Both the position numbers and the translations under genes were made by a program. Below, in pieces: positions 38,044 to 47,321 of a stretch of DNA of 64,000 nt (positions within the stretch are counted from its first letter, which is position 1; the number at the start of each line of letters is the position of its first letter). This DNA is from Corynebacterium choanae (lineage in GTDB: Bacteria; Actinomycetota; Actinomycetes; Mycobacteriales; Mycobacteriaceae): contig NZ_CP033896.1 in the NCBI RefSeq assembly GCF_003813965.1, positions 868,001 through 932,000 of the forward strand, read 5' to 3'. The notes beneath the pieces are model-generated. The model ran no database searches. It was not told the DNA's origin and saw nothing but the letters and a program-made list of their open reading frames with translations.

Positions 38044-39693
38044 CTAGTTGTCGGCGACCAGCGGCTCCAACGTGAACTCGGGATGTTCCTTCTCAATAAA
38101 CGCTAAACGCCACTTATCGCCAAACAGTGCGATAAGCTCCCCGTCGCTGCGGGTAAACACCTCGACGCCGCGTTGCTTCGACAATGCCGGCACTGTTTCG
38201 GCGTCGGTGCGACGCGCCACCGAATACGGCACCGGATCAGTGACGGTTTGCACATTGTATTCATTCGCCATACGGGCTTGCATCACTTCGAACTGCATCG
38301 GGCCTACTGCAGCCATCACCGGATTCGCATCACCACGCGCATCATTGCGCAGCACCTGCACCACACCTTCCGCGGCCAGCTGCTCAAGGGCCTTGCGGAA
38401 CTGCTTGTATTTACCCAACGATTCTGCCCGTAACGTGCGAAAATGCTCCGGGGCGAATTGTGGCATCGGTGGATATTGCACTTTCCGGCCAGCATAAATC
38501 GTATCGCCCGGGGCTAACGAACCGGCATTAACCAAACCGACAATATCGCCCGGATAGGCGGTCTCCACGGTGGAACGGGTACGCCCAAACACGGTGAGCG
38601 CATATTTTGTGGAGAAACTCCGTCCCGACTGGGCGTGGGTTACTTGCATGCCGCGATCGAACTCGCCGGAAACAATCCGCATAAATGCCAGCGAGTCACG
38701 ATGGTTTTTATCCATCCCCGCCTGCACCTTAAACACGACACCAGAAAACTCCCCGGTAACGGCACGTTCCTCGTCAATTGCGGTGGTTGCTGCAGCCACC
38801 ACCGCTTCGTCAGCAGTGCGCGGGCCGGGGGCAGGGGCAAGTGTGCATAAGGTATCTAGAATCTGGTGCACGCCAAAGTTCAACATGGCGGAAGCGAAAA
38901 TCACTGGTGAAGTTGTGCATTCAAGGAAGAGTTCCTGATCATGCACCGCACCATCCATGGCCAATAGTTCAGTTTCTTCCGCTGCTACCGCAAACGCCTC
39001 GGGTTCTTCACTGGCTGCCTGCTCCGGGGTGAAGTGTTCCTCCGGGGCGATCGTGGAACCACCAGCGGTACGAATGAAGTGAATATATTCGTCAATCGTT
39101 CCCTCGTCGTCGAGCCGCACCAACCCCTTAAAATCGCCGGCCTCGCCGACCGGCCAAAACAGGGGAGTGGGTTGCAGCCCAATCTCGGCAACAATCTCAT
39201 CCATCAGCTCCAGTGGGGCTTTGCCTGGCCGGTCCCACTTGTTGATCACTGTCACAATCGGCAAACCCCGGGCTTTACACACGCGGAAGAGTTTTAATGT
39301 TTGCGGCTCGAGACCTTTCGCACCATCAATAAGCATCACAGCGGCATCCACCGCGGTAAGTACCCGATAGGTGTCTTCGGAGAAATCAGAGTGGCCAGGG
39401 GTGTCGACGAGATTGATCACATAAGGTTCGCCCTCGTGGCCTGCTGGGGCATATTCGAATTGCAGCGCTGACGATGCAATCGAGATGCCGCGATCCTTTT
39501 CCATTTCCATCCAGTCGGACACTGTTGCTTTGCGACCAGCTTTCCCGTGCACCGCACCAGCTTCAGTAATGACATGTGCATGCAACGCTAGCGCTTCAGT
39601 CAGGGTGGACTTACCAGCATCGGGGTGGGCAATCACCGCAAATGTGCGGCGACGGGATGCCTGCGCGGCGGTGTCTTGGGAAGTGGTTTGCAT
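38044..39693 (-). CDS. prfC: Peptide chain release factor 3
   Basis: Translational GTPase that recycles release factors 1 and 2 from the ribosome. GTPase motifs are intact: G1 AHPDAGKST (residues 22-30), G3 DTPGHSDF (about 92) and G4 NKWDRPGKAP (about 146). The rest covers the beta-barrel domain 2 and the RF3 C-terminal domain (ESLGKYKQFRKALEQLAAEG). ATG 39693 (MQTTSQDTAAQ) is chosen over a 98-residue upstream extension that has no family likeness. 549 residues. Confidence 0.93.
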   Translation of the reverse strand: MQTTSQDTAAQASRRRTFAVIAHPDAGKSTLTEALALHAHVITEAGAVHGKAGRKATVSDWMEMEKDRGISIASSALQFEYAPAGHEGEPYVINLVDTPGHSDFSEDTYRVLTAVDAAVMLIDGAKGLEPQTLKLFRVCKARGLPIVTVINKWDRPGKAPLELMDEIVAEIGLQPTPLFWPVGEAGDFKGLVRLDDEGTIDEYIHFIRTAGGSTIAPEEHFTPEQAASEEPEAFAVAAEETELLAMDGAVHDQELFLECTTSPVIFASAMLNFGVHQILDTLCTLAPAPGPRTADEAVVAAATTAIDEERAVTGEFSGVVFKVQAGMDKNHRDSLAFMRIVSGEFDRGMQVTHAQSGRSFSTKYALTVFGRTRSTVETAYPGDIVGLVNAGSLAPGDTIYAGRKVQYPPMPQFAPEHFRTLRAESLGKYKQFRKALEQLAAEGVVQVLRNDARGDANPVMAAVGPMQFEVMQARMANEYNVQTVTDPVPYSVARRTDAETVPALSKQRGVEVFTRSDGELIALFGDKWRLAFIEKEHPEFTLEPLVADN

Positions 39694-40657
39694 CAAACTA
39701 TCCAACTCATTGCTCGGTTTATTCTTCGAGTGCCGCCGGCCCTTCCACATCCGATCACGGTTCAAGTTGCTGAGCGGCCAGGTGAACTGGTGTACCGACA
39801 GGTGATCCGATGCGCCGGGAGGGGTGGCGGGTTGCCGATCCGGAAATAAGAAAAGGATTCGGGGGCAACGTTTATGTCCCGCTACAGCGACAAGCAAGGA
39901 AGCCCACAACAGCCACACAGCATTATCGGCCCGCTTTACACAGCCGCAGGAGACACAAAATCCGGCCTTTATCTTTGCAGGAACCAACGCAAAAGAGAAT
40001 TCTTACCTGTGCAGCATCGAAAATCTGAGTGAGTGTTCTGCCAGGTTTGCGACAGCTACACCAGGTTGTGCTCTGCTGGCCGGCGTTGCGGAGCATGATC
40101 GTGCGCGGCCAACCACCAGTGAGGGCAATGGTTGTTACTCCACAAGGTGCGCATGTACCGGGATGCACCGTGTGGTGTTGCGAGGGGAACCCTCAACACC
40201 GGACAGCGCCGGCAAACCCAGCCCACCGGTTTGAAGCGTCGCGGTTTGGTGGAATACTGCATCACCCCGCAGCTGGCGTTCCACAGTGTTGATACTATCT
40301 TTTCATCTTCCCGCAGACGGGGGTAGGCAAGAGATGTTTCGATACTGGGTTGAGTAGGGATAAAACAAATGGTTAGCAGCCGGAAAATCCGGATGCTTGC
40401 AATTGTTGGGGAATTGTTTCGATCACACATCGCACACGCAAAAGATTACCGACTAACCATGGTTGGGGGTAATGCGGGCAAGGCGGCCACGCAGAACAGA
40501 TTCGGCCGTTATGTTAAGTAACGGTGCCGTGCTTGCAAGCCCCCACAGCACGCAATCGGTGGTGGTGTTCGGCGCGACAAAAACCAATCCGGCACAGGGA
40601 AGCCACACCATCGGCAACACTTGTGCAACATCGCGAAACACAGTGAAGGAATCATCC
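39694..40657. other. Intergenic region between divergent prfC and gapB
   Basis: Nearly 1 kb without a recognisable gene. Open frames of up to 136 codons on the plus strand have no family likeness and no ribosome binding site. It must contain promoters for both genes. Confidence 0.45.
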
Positions 40658-42106
40658 GTGAGCGAACCAACTGACCCAATGGGAAACTTTCACGACAAAA
40701 TCGATCTGGCAGAACAGATGCTGCCACTGCTCGGGCAACTTCACCGGGAGAAGAATGTTGTCACTTCCATCTTTGGGCGCCTGCTAGAAAACGTCACCGC
40801 GATCGACATCATCAAATCGCATCGATTTGCCCGTCGACTGCTCGATGAACCGTTGCCGTTGAAAGAAACTCTGCCGATTGTGCAGGCGTTGACTGCAATG
40901 GATATCTCCACCGCCAGCATCGACATTGCCCGCCTGGCACAACGCTATCGCGGGGTGGACGAACCACTGGAACGCTTCTTGGAACAAGAACTTGCTGACA
41001 TTATCGGGGTGAAACCGGAACAAAGCTCCACCGATGTAGTGCTTTACGGGTTTGGTCGTATCGGCCGACTCCTTGCCCGCATCCTGATCGGCCGGGAAGG
41101 CCGCGGACTTGGGGTGCATCTGCGGGCAATCGTGGTGCGGAAAAAGTCTGCAGACGATATCGACAAACGTGCATCGCTGCTGCGCCGCGACAGTGTGCAC
41201 GGGCCTTTCAACGGCACCATCACTATCGATTACGACAATGACATCATTTGGGCAAACGGCACCCCAATTCAGATGATCTACTCTGATGATCCGGCCAGCA
41301 TTGACTACACCGCCTACGGAATCAACGATGCTGTTGTGGTCGATAACACTGGCCGCTGGCGTGACGAAGCAGGGTTGCGCCAACACTTGCAGTCCACCGG
41401 GGTTGCGAAAGTCGTGCTCACTGCACCGGGCAAAGGCAATCTGAAAAATGTGGTGTATGGCATCAACCACGACATCATTGATGATGACGATGAAATCATC
41501 ACTGCCGCATCCTGCACCACTAACGCCATCACCCCAGTGTTGAAGGTCGTCAATGATCGCTACGGTGTGCAATATGGGCACGTAGAGACCGTTCATTCAT
41601 TTACCAACGACCAGAACCTGATCGATAACTTCCATAAAGGCCCTCGGCGCGGCCGTGGTGCCACTTTAAACATGGTTCTCACCGAGACAGGGGCTGCGAA
41701 AGCCGTGTCGAAGGCGCTGCCGGAGTTGGAAGGCAAACTTACCGGTAACGCGATCCGGGTGCCCACCCCGGATGTGTCCATGGCGGTGTTGAACCTGACC
41801 CTGGATAAGCCTTGCGATGCGGAAGAGATTAACACGTATCTGCGGAATGTGTCGCTGCAGAGTGATCTGCGGCAGCAAATCGGTTATATCAAATCCCCTG
41901 AGGTGGTTTCCACGGATTTTGTGGGAACCACTAACGCCGGGATCGTCGACGGGCTGGCAACGATCACCCAAGGCAACCATGTGGTGCTCTACGTTTGGTA
42001 TGACAACGAGTTTGGCTATTCAAATCAGGTTATTCGGATCGTGGAGCATATTGCTGGCGCCCGGCCGGTGGTTGTGCCGAAGCGGGAGTCGATCGAAAAC
42101 CTGTAA
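40658..42106 (+). CDS. gapB: Glyceraldehyde-3-phosphate dehydrogenase, long GapB type
   Basis: Oxidoreductase linking glyceraldehyde-3-phosphate and 1,3-bisphosphoglycerate. The Rossmann start is VVLYGFGRIGRLLARIL and the catalytic Cys286 is in ASCTTNAITPV; the C-terminal WYDNEFGYSNQV is standard. An N-terminal helical extension of about 125 residues before the Rossmann fold gives 482 residues, matching the GapB (gapX) form of C. glutamicum, thought to work in gluconeogenesis with NADP. AAGGA lies seven bases before GTG 40658; the longer upstream frame is rejected. Confidence 0.92.
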   Translation: MSEPTDPMGNFHDKIDLAEQMLPLLGQLHREKNVVTSIFGRLLENVTAIDIIKSHRFARRLLDEPLPLKETLPIVQALTAMDISTASIDIARLAQRYRGVDEPLERFLEQELADIIGVKPEQSSTDVVLYGFGRIGRLLARILIGREGRGLGVHLRAIVVRKKSADDIDKRASLLRRDSVHGPFNGTITIDYDNDIIWANGTPIQMIYSDDPASIDYTAYGINDAVVVDNTGRWRDEAGLRQHLQSTGVAKVVLTAPGKGNLKNVVYGINHDIIDDDDEIITAASCTTNAITPVLKVVNDRYGVQYGHVETVHSFTNDQNLIDNFHKGPRRGRGATLNMVLTETGAAKAVSKALPELEGKLTGNAIRVPTPDVSMAVLNLTLDKPCDAEEINTYLRNVSLQSDLRQQIGYIKSPEVVSTDFVGTTNAGIVDGLATITQGNHVVLYVWYDNEFGYSNQVIRIVEHIAGARPVVVPKRESIENL

Positions 42107-42144
42107 GTGATCTGCTGCGGCGTCGTGTGTGCAGCTGATTGGCT

Positions 42145-42187
42145 ACAACAGCCAGGTGTGTTCATGGTGAACATGCCTGGCTGTTGT
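42145..42187 (+). terminator. Terminator after gapB
   Basis: ACAACAGCCAGG/CCTGGCTGTTGT, 12 perfect pairs, with an inner TGTTCA/TGAACA stem. 38 bases after the stop. Confidence 0.8.
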
Positions 42188-42334
42188 CGTGGTGGTTGAG
42201 CGTGCCGCAGTGGGGTGCAGTCGGTTGTGTGGTCGACTGTTGGTGGCAACGCCGGGCAGGCTGCGGGTATGAGCAGCGCTTTCAAGTGTAAAGGCAAGCC
42301 CAATATTTGCTAGGTAATGCTACACTTACTGCTC

Positions 42335-42538
42335 GTGGGTAAGAAGAAGGATGCCGCGAAAAAGGTCGCGAAAGCACGAAAAAAGCTTGCCAGCGGGCGC
42401 TGCAAGGGGAAGTGCTGTAAATCTGCCCCACGCTGCCTCGGATGCCCAGTAGTAGTGCATCGCTTGCAGAAATGGGATGCGAGCACGTTGAGCGATAAAC
42501 AATTCGCGAAAGTCCTTGCAGCAGCCCGGAAGAAATAA
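42335..42538 (+). CDS. Small basic protein with a cysteine cluster
   Basis: A 67-residue protein: a Lys/Ala-rich N-terminus (about 24 residues), then five Cys in GRCKGKCCKSAPRCLGCPVV, then an amphipathic C-terminal part. The C-x3-C-C-x5-C-x2-C-P arrangement resembles small conserved actinobacterial proteins of unknown function and suggests zinc or iron-sulphur binding. GTG 42335 lies 8 bases after TACACT, so it is probably leaderless. It sits between gapB and the convergent pth gene. The function is unknown. Confidence 0.75.
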   Translation: MGKKKDAAKKVAKARKKLASGRCKGKCCKSAPRCLGCPVVVHRLQKWDASTLSDKQFAKVLAAARKK

Positions 42539-42746
42539 GGCGCACGATCAACGATCTGCGCCCATCAACGACGAGTATCGCCGCCGGTATGAAACGTTAT
42601 GTGCAGCCAGCGTGAAACACGGTTTACCGCCACGCAAGACACAGTCATATACGAGGATGATTGTGAGCAGCTATCTGCACCAGCTACTAACAAGACGGCG
42701 AGCGCCCCGCCGATGCGGCGTTGACCAGACGGGGACTGCAGCACGC

Positions 42747-43343
42747 TTAGCGGGCGTGAATCTCGTTTTGAGCGACCTGCAGGCCTTGCGTAATCAACAA
42801 CTCCACTGCATCAGCAGCATCGGCAACAGTCACGCTGAGTTCTGCAGCAGCAGCGCTCGGAAATGGCCGCAGTACATAGTCTGCTGGATCCTGGCGTCCC
42901 GGTGGTCGCGAAATCCCCACCCGAACCCGGTAATAGTCCCGTGTGCTGAGCGACTGGCTAATCGATTTCAAACCATTATGGCCGCCGTCGCCGCCCCCAC
43001 ATTTGAGTTTGATGCTGCCAAACTCTACATCGAGTTCATCGTGCACCACGATCACATGATCGGCTGGGATTTTGAAAAACTGGCAAAGGCTCGCCACCGG
43101 CTGCCCGGAGCGGTTCATAAAACTCATCGGTTTTGCAACTACTACTTTGTGCACACCGATCCGGATCTCGGCAACCTCCGCGCCGGCACGTTTTTGCAGT
43201 TTAAACGTTCCCGGCATGGGGACAGCCTGGTCGACGAGTTCGTCGGCAACCATGAAACCAATGTTGTGCCGTGTTGTCGCGTAACGTTCGCCAGGATTAC
43301 CTAATCCCACCACCAAAATTGGTGCCTCTGCATCAAAACTCAC
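42747..43343 (-). CDS. pth: Peptidyl-tRNA hydrolase
   Basis: Releases peptides from prematurely dropped peptidyl-tRNA. Family motifs: VVGLGNPGERYATTRHNIGFMV with the catalytic His, KPMSFMNRSGQPV, VVHDELDVEFG and GGGDGGHNGLKSI. GTG 43343 has GACAAT 7 bases upstream on this strand and no ribosome binding site, so leaderless translation is likely. 198 residues. It lies downstream of rplY in the same direction, the usual actinobacterial arrangement. Confidence 0.93.
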   Translation of the reverse strand: MSFDAEAPILVVGLGNPGERYATTRHNIGFMVADELVDQAVPMPGTFKLQKRAGAEVAEIRIGVHKVVVAKPMSFMNRSGQPVASLCQFFKIPADHVIVVHDELDVEFGSIKLKCGGGDGGHNGLKSISQSLSTRDYYRVRVGISRPPGRQDPADYVLRPFPSAAAAELSVTVADAADAVELLITQGLQVAQNEIHAR

Positions 43344-43889
43344 GCCCGCTATTGTCGCACACACCTGCCTGTACTGCTAGCAAGCCCTAGGTTTGGCAAC
43401 AGCATGCGGATGTGTCCGAGTCCTGCTGCCAGCACAGGGGGATCCGTGAGCCAGCAATAGCTGCTACTAAGGGATGCCACTGCCGTAGTTGTTTTCGAAG
43501 CATTGACGCACTAGATACGGTGTCCGTGTTGCAAGTGTGTTCATGGGGGAACGTGCACAGACGAGGGCTGCTACCGGAAGCAGGAGGCAGCATTGTCGTG
43601 ACAGCTCTGGAGGGGTGAGCTTTGCGATGGAGTTGATGAGCTGCCAGAGAAATGCCAAACACCACCTACTGATTCGCAGCCACCACGATAGAAAACATAC
43701 GCCGCGGCGCAGTAATGGAGTGGGGATGGAAGGTAGGTGGTGCAGCAACTACTGACGCCTCACCGATGGCCGTGGCCTGCTGTGGCAGGACACGGCGACG
43801 GTGCAGTTGGTCGGGCAAGAACCTGCCACAGGTGGCAAGTTCTGCCGGTCAACCACATCGGATCAGGCTTCCAGTGTAAGGGGGCGGAA
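43344..43889. other. Region between rplY and pth
   Basis: No gene recognised. The right end holds two hairpins at 43769-43842 that probably stop rplY transcription; pth would then have its own promoter. Confidence 0.5.
43769..43842 (-). terminator. Two hairpins after rplY
   Basis: GCCGTGGCCTGC/GCAGGACACGGC (one mismatch, four-base loop) at 43769-43796 and GAAC-TGCCA/TGGCA-GTTC at 43819-43842. They lie 48-121 bases past the rplY stop. Neither has a T run. Confidence 0.5.
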
Positions 43890-44543
43890 TTACTCTTCGT
43901 CAGCGGATTCTTCAGCGGCTTCAGCTTCGCCTTCAGCTGCTTCGCCTTCGCCCTCTTCGCCTTCTTCACCGGAGTCTGGTTCAGGCAGTTCTTCTTCAAC
44001 CGGCTCAACAACGTTGATGATGAGGGTTTCCGGATCGGAGACCAGGGTGCACTCTTCCGGCAGCTCGATGTCGGCGGCGGTGATCTGAGCACCGATCTCC
44101 AGGCCTTCAACGTTGACCACGAGCTCTTCCGGAATGGAGAGCACGTCAGCCTCAACGAGGATGGTGTCTGCATCCTGCATGAGCATAGCGCCGGCTGCGA
44201 TTTCGCCTTCGTAGGTGACCGGAATGTCAACCTCAACCTTTTCGCCGCGCTTAATAGCGAGCAGGTCGGCGTGGTCGATTTCGAAGGTGATGACGTTTTG
44301 ATCAAGGTTCTTGATCATGGCGAGCTGCTTGTCGCCTTCGATGTCAACCTCAACAACAGCGTTGACACCATGGTTACGAACCACAGCAGTGAACTCGAGG
44401 CGATCAACGAGGATGTGAACAGGTTCGAATTCGTTGGCGTAGATCACCACAGGAACCAGGCCGGCACGACGAGCGCGACGGGCGGCACCTTTACCGAATT
44501 CATTGCGGGGCTGGGCAGCAAGCGCCAGAGCTTTGTTCGACAT
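43890..44543 (-). CDS. rplY: 50S ribosomal protein L25, CTC form
   Basis: 5S rRNA-binding ribosomal protein. The N-terminal domain (ALAAQPRNEFGKGAARRARRAG, shown in part) and the beta C-terminal domain (VEVDIPVTYEGEIAAGAM) of the long CTC/TL5 form are both present. The last 35 residues are an almost pure Glu/Gly/Ala tail. AAAGAGA lies before ATG 44543; the upstream ATG 44573 is rejected. 217 residues. A minus-strand terminator hairpin lies 190 bases upstream in the leader. Confidence 0.93.
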   Translation of the reverse strand: MSNKALALAAQPRNEFGKGAARRARRAGLVPVVIYANEFEPVHILVDRLEFTAVVRNHGVNAVVEVDIEGDKQLAMIKNLDQNVITFEIDHADLLAIKRGEKVEVDIPVTYEGEIAAGAMLMQDADTILVEADVLSIPEELVVNVEGLEIGAQITAADIELPEECTLVSDPETLIINVVEPVEEELPEPDSGEEGEEGEGEAAEGEAEAAEESADEE

Positions 44544-45297
44544 AGCTGTCTCTTTTCTTTGTACAGGTTTCATGCATCATCCACGTTGTAGCGTTGCATC
44601 ACCAAGTGGTGAGGCGGCTGGCGGCGTGATGCGGTCTACAGGCTCAAGTGGTGCACTAATCCACCACTGGGGGTGCGATCCGAACAGTCACCGGCTGACG
44701 AACGAAGGAATGCGGCGTTTTTTCGGGTAAACATGAAAAAATCCTGCGATCCTCGACCGGCAGTGGTGCAGTATCGCATCTCGTCGAGTCTTCGCAGGCT
44801 TGTCGTCCAGGCCACACAGTGTGCGGCTGGAATAGCTACACAATAAGAGTTTTGCAAAAACGAATCGCGTCGATAACGGCGCAATCTTGTACCCTTCCTA
44901 CGTTTCGCTTTGCAGCTTGACGTGTGGGGGAAGATTTCGCCCTCGCCGAGACTTGGGAAAGTATAGCGTATTCGGCGGTTGCGCTACTAATCAGATGGTG
45001 GTGCCGGGAGGAGCACTACTTATCAATTGGATTGACAGCCCCAGTGAGGGAGTCGGGCTTCGGCGGCTTTCGGCGGCACTGCTTCGAGCATTTTTTGGCG
45101 ATCGCTCGCACACAATCGCTGTCCCCACTTCGTGGGGGTGTAGAGCGCAGCTGCCGGCATGTGTGAAAAACACGCCGAGGCTGCGGTTTTGAGAGTAGAT
45201 TAAAAGTCTTAGAGTCAGTCGCTGCAGTGGGCTGCCAAACCACGGCGTTTCGGCAGGGTCTGCGGCGGACAAGGTAAAAACAAGGAGTGAATGCCTT
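44544..45297. other. 750-base region between divergent rplY and a small membrane gene
   Basis: No protein gene is convincing. It contains a minus-strand terminator at 44736-44797 and a TATACT promoter-like element on the same strand at 44960-44965, together suggesting a small RNA or a controlled leader. Confidence 0.5.
44736..44797 (-). terminator. Rho-independent terminator/attenuator in the rplY leader
   Basis: On the minus strand a hairpin of CTGCGA and CTCGAC stems, with a small internal loop, is followed by TTTTTT. It lies 190 bases before the rplY start codon. Confidence 0.65.
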
Positions 45298-45627
45298 ATG
45301 GGTGATATGCGAACAACGGTGAAAAAAGCTGATGAGGTGTCGACAGCTTCCATGGTGATCACCGGACTGGTCGGCGGCTGGTTGGTGGCACGTGAAACCG
45401 GGATTCGTCCACTTGGCGGGGCCGTGTTGGCGGCATGTGGCGCATATTCCGCCCGCAGCTGGTTGGCAAAAACAGATATTCCAACCACTGCAGCGCTAGT
45501 TGGCACATATGTTGGCGCCTTTGGTTTGTCACATCCACTGGCAAAGAAAATCGGACCGTGGCCGGCGGTAGCCTTGGTCACCACAGTTGCCTCTGGTGCA
45601 GCTTGCGTGCTCAGCGATATTAAGTAG
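45298..45627 (+). CDS. Small hydrophobic membrane protein
   Basis: A 109-residue protein with about three hydrophobic segments (SMVITGLVGGWLVA, GGAVLAACGAYSA, AALVGTYVGAFGL and VALVTTVASGAACVL) and short charged ends. AAGGAG lies about ten bases before ATG 45298. I do not recognise the family. It has its own strong terminator and stands between divergent rplY and convergent prs. Confidence 0.7.
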   Translation: MGDMRTTVKKADEVSTASMVITGLVGGWLVARETGIRPLGGAVLAACGAYSARSWLAKTDIPTTAALVGTYVGAFGLSHPLAKKIGPWPAVALVTTVASGAACVLSDIK

Positions 45628-45745
45628 TATCGCAAAGCTCCGCTGACAGCAGGTTTCGCCTCGGTTATCTGCGGGAGTGGAATAGCGACAGCCCGGTTGG
45701 CAACGTTGGGTGTGCCGCCGCTGCAGGCAAGAGTAGATCGATTCT

Positions 45746-45804
45746 CATCGACCCGGATCATTATCTGCAATCATGCAGACATTGATCCGGGTCGATGGTT
45801 TTTT
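45746..45804 (+). terminator. Strong rho-independent terminator
   Basis: Perfect 15-base arms (CATCGACCCGGATCA and complement), an inner TCTGCA/TGCAGA stem and a run of six T. It ends the small membrane protein gene, 119 bases downstream. Confidence 0.9.
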
Positions 45805-45974
45805 CTTGTGGTGGTGTGTGCAATGACTTGTTGGCAGACTGCCTGCGGAGTTGTTGCAGTAAAGAGTTGCAGCGGTCGGTCGAGTCACGGCGTGCTGTTG
45901 TGGCGCGGACCTGGTTGTGTGGTGGAAAGAACTGGTCGGTACACCAAGCTGTAGCGCAACGGTGTGCAACGCAA

Positions 45975-46028
45975 CGATCCATGGCAGGGAAAAGGCTTAG
46001 CGCTAGGGGCTATCCCGGCCATGGATCG
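45975..46028 (-). terminator. Hairpin terminator after prs
   Basis: CGATCCATGGC/GCCATGGATCG, 11 perfect pairs, with an inner GGGA/TCCC stem and an AGCGCT palindrome in the loop; 70 bases past the prs stop. Confidence 0.65.
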
Positions 46029-46098
46029 GTGTGTATTGCGGCGAACAATCTTTGCTGTCAGTTCATGTGTTTTCCAACAGCTGGTGCAACCCGGTCTG

Positions 46099-47076
46099 CT
46101 AGGCGGAACCTTCAAACAGGGTGGTTACAGAACCGTTTTCGAAAATTTCGTGAATTGTCTTCGCCAGCAGCGGGGCAATCGACAGCACTGTGAGATTGTC
46201 CCAGCCTTCCTTCGACTGCGGCAGCGTGTCGGTGGTGATTACTTCTTTCGCACCACATTGGGAGAGTCGTTCCCGGGCAGGTCCGGAGAACACCCCGTGG
46301 GTGGTGGCAATAATGACGTCGACCGCACCAGCTTTGCGCAGCACACCGACTGCACCAGCAATGGTGCCACCGGTGTCGATCATGTCGTCCAGCAGCACAC
46401 AGGTGCGTCCCGCAACATCACCAACTACCCGGTTCGAGGTCACCTGATTGGCAACATCGACACTGCGTGTCTTATGCACGAACGCCATGGGGGCGCCACC
46501 GAGGGCGTTTGCCCATTTTTCGGCGACCTTCACGCGGCCGGCATCCGGGGAGACCACACACACGTTATCAAGGCTGTAGTTGGCCTTAATGTGCTCCACC
46601 AGAATCGGCATGGCATGCATGTGGTCGACCGGGCCGTCGAAGAAGCCTTGAATCTGGTCGGTGTGCAAATCCACGGAAACAATCCGGTCCGCACCAGCAG
46701 TTTTTAGCAGATCAGCGACCAGTCGGGCAGAGATCGGCTCACGGCCGCGGTGCTTCTTATCCTGCCGAGCATAGGGATAGAACGGCAAAATAGCGGTGAT
46801 TCGTTTCGCGGAACCACGCTTGAGCGCATCAATCATGATGAGCTGTTCCATGAGCCATTTGTTCAGCGGCTGCGGATGTGATTGCAGCACGAAGGCATCC
46901 GATCCACGCACCGACTCTTCGAAGCGAACAAAAATTTCACCGTTGGCGAAGTCACGGGCTGTCGTTGGGGTGATTTCGACGCCAAGCTCTTGTGCCACGG
47001 CCTCGGCGAGCTCCGGGTGGGCGCGACCGGTAAAGAGCATCAAATTCTTCTGATTCTCAATCCAATGAGCAGTCAT
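46099..47076 (-). CDS. prs: Ribose-phosphate pyrophosphokinase
   Basis: Makes PRPP from ribose-5-phosphate and ATP for nucleotide, His and Trp synthesis, and in this group for arabinan precursors. Motifs: RDFANGEIFVRFEESVRG, the ATP loop FYPYARQDKKHRGREPISA, SVDLHTDQIQGFF and the PRPP-binding CVLLDDMIDTGGTI. ATG 47076 gives 325 residues; a 40-residue upstream extension is rejected. glmU lies 245 bases upstream in the same direction, the conserved glmU-prs pair. Confidence 0.94.
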   Translation of the reverse strand: MTAHWIENQKNLMLFTGRAHPELAEAVAQELGVEITPTTARDFANGEIFVRFEESVRGSDAFVLQSHPQPLNKWLMEQLIMIDALKRGSAKRITAILPFYPYARQDKKHRGREPISARLVADLLKTAGADRIVSVDLHTDQIQGFFDGPVDHMHAMPILVEHIKANYSLDNVCVVSPDAGRVKVAEKWANALGGAPMAFVHKTRSVDVANQVTSNRVVGDVAGRTCVLLDDMIDTGGTIAGAVGVLRKAGAVDVIIATTHGVFSGPARERLSQCGAKEVITTDTLPQSKEGWDNLTVLSIAPLLAKTIHEIFENGSVTTLFEGSA

Positions 47077-47321
47077 GTTCTGCTGGGATCCTAACTGTGT
47101 GGGGCAACAATAATGTATGGGGTGTGTGTCGCGCTGCACCTGCTTCTCTACAGTCGACCACCGGCCGATAGGTTGATGCTGTTGCAGCGCTGACATGCGG
47201 GAAAAGGAACCTATTGCGCGGCGTTGCAGCAGAGCCGAGAACGCATCTGCGGGTGGGGATTGGGGTGCCCCACCGATGATGCTGGTTTTTCACCTCGTTG
47301 CAGCCGCGGCGGAACAGGGGA

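Larger units (their letters stand above)
45628..46098. other. Region between convergent small membrane gene and prs
   Basis: No gene; holds a terminator for each flanking gene (45746-45804 and 45975-46028). Confidence 0.6.

Noticed and set aside
39824..40234. 136-codon plus-strand frame between prfC and gapB
   Set aside because: No ribosome binding site or promoter at the proper distance, no recognisable domain, and unusual composition.
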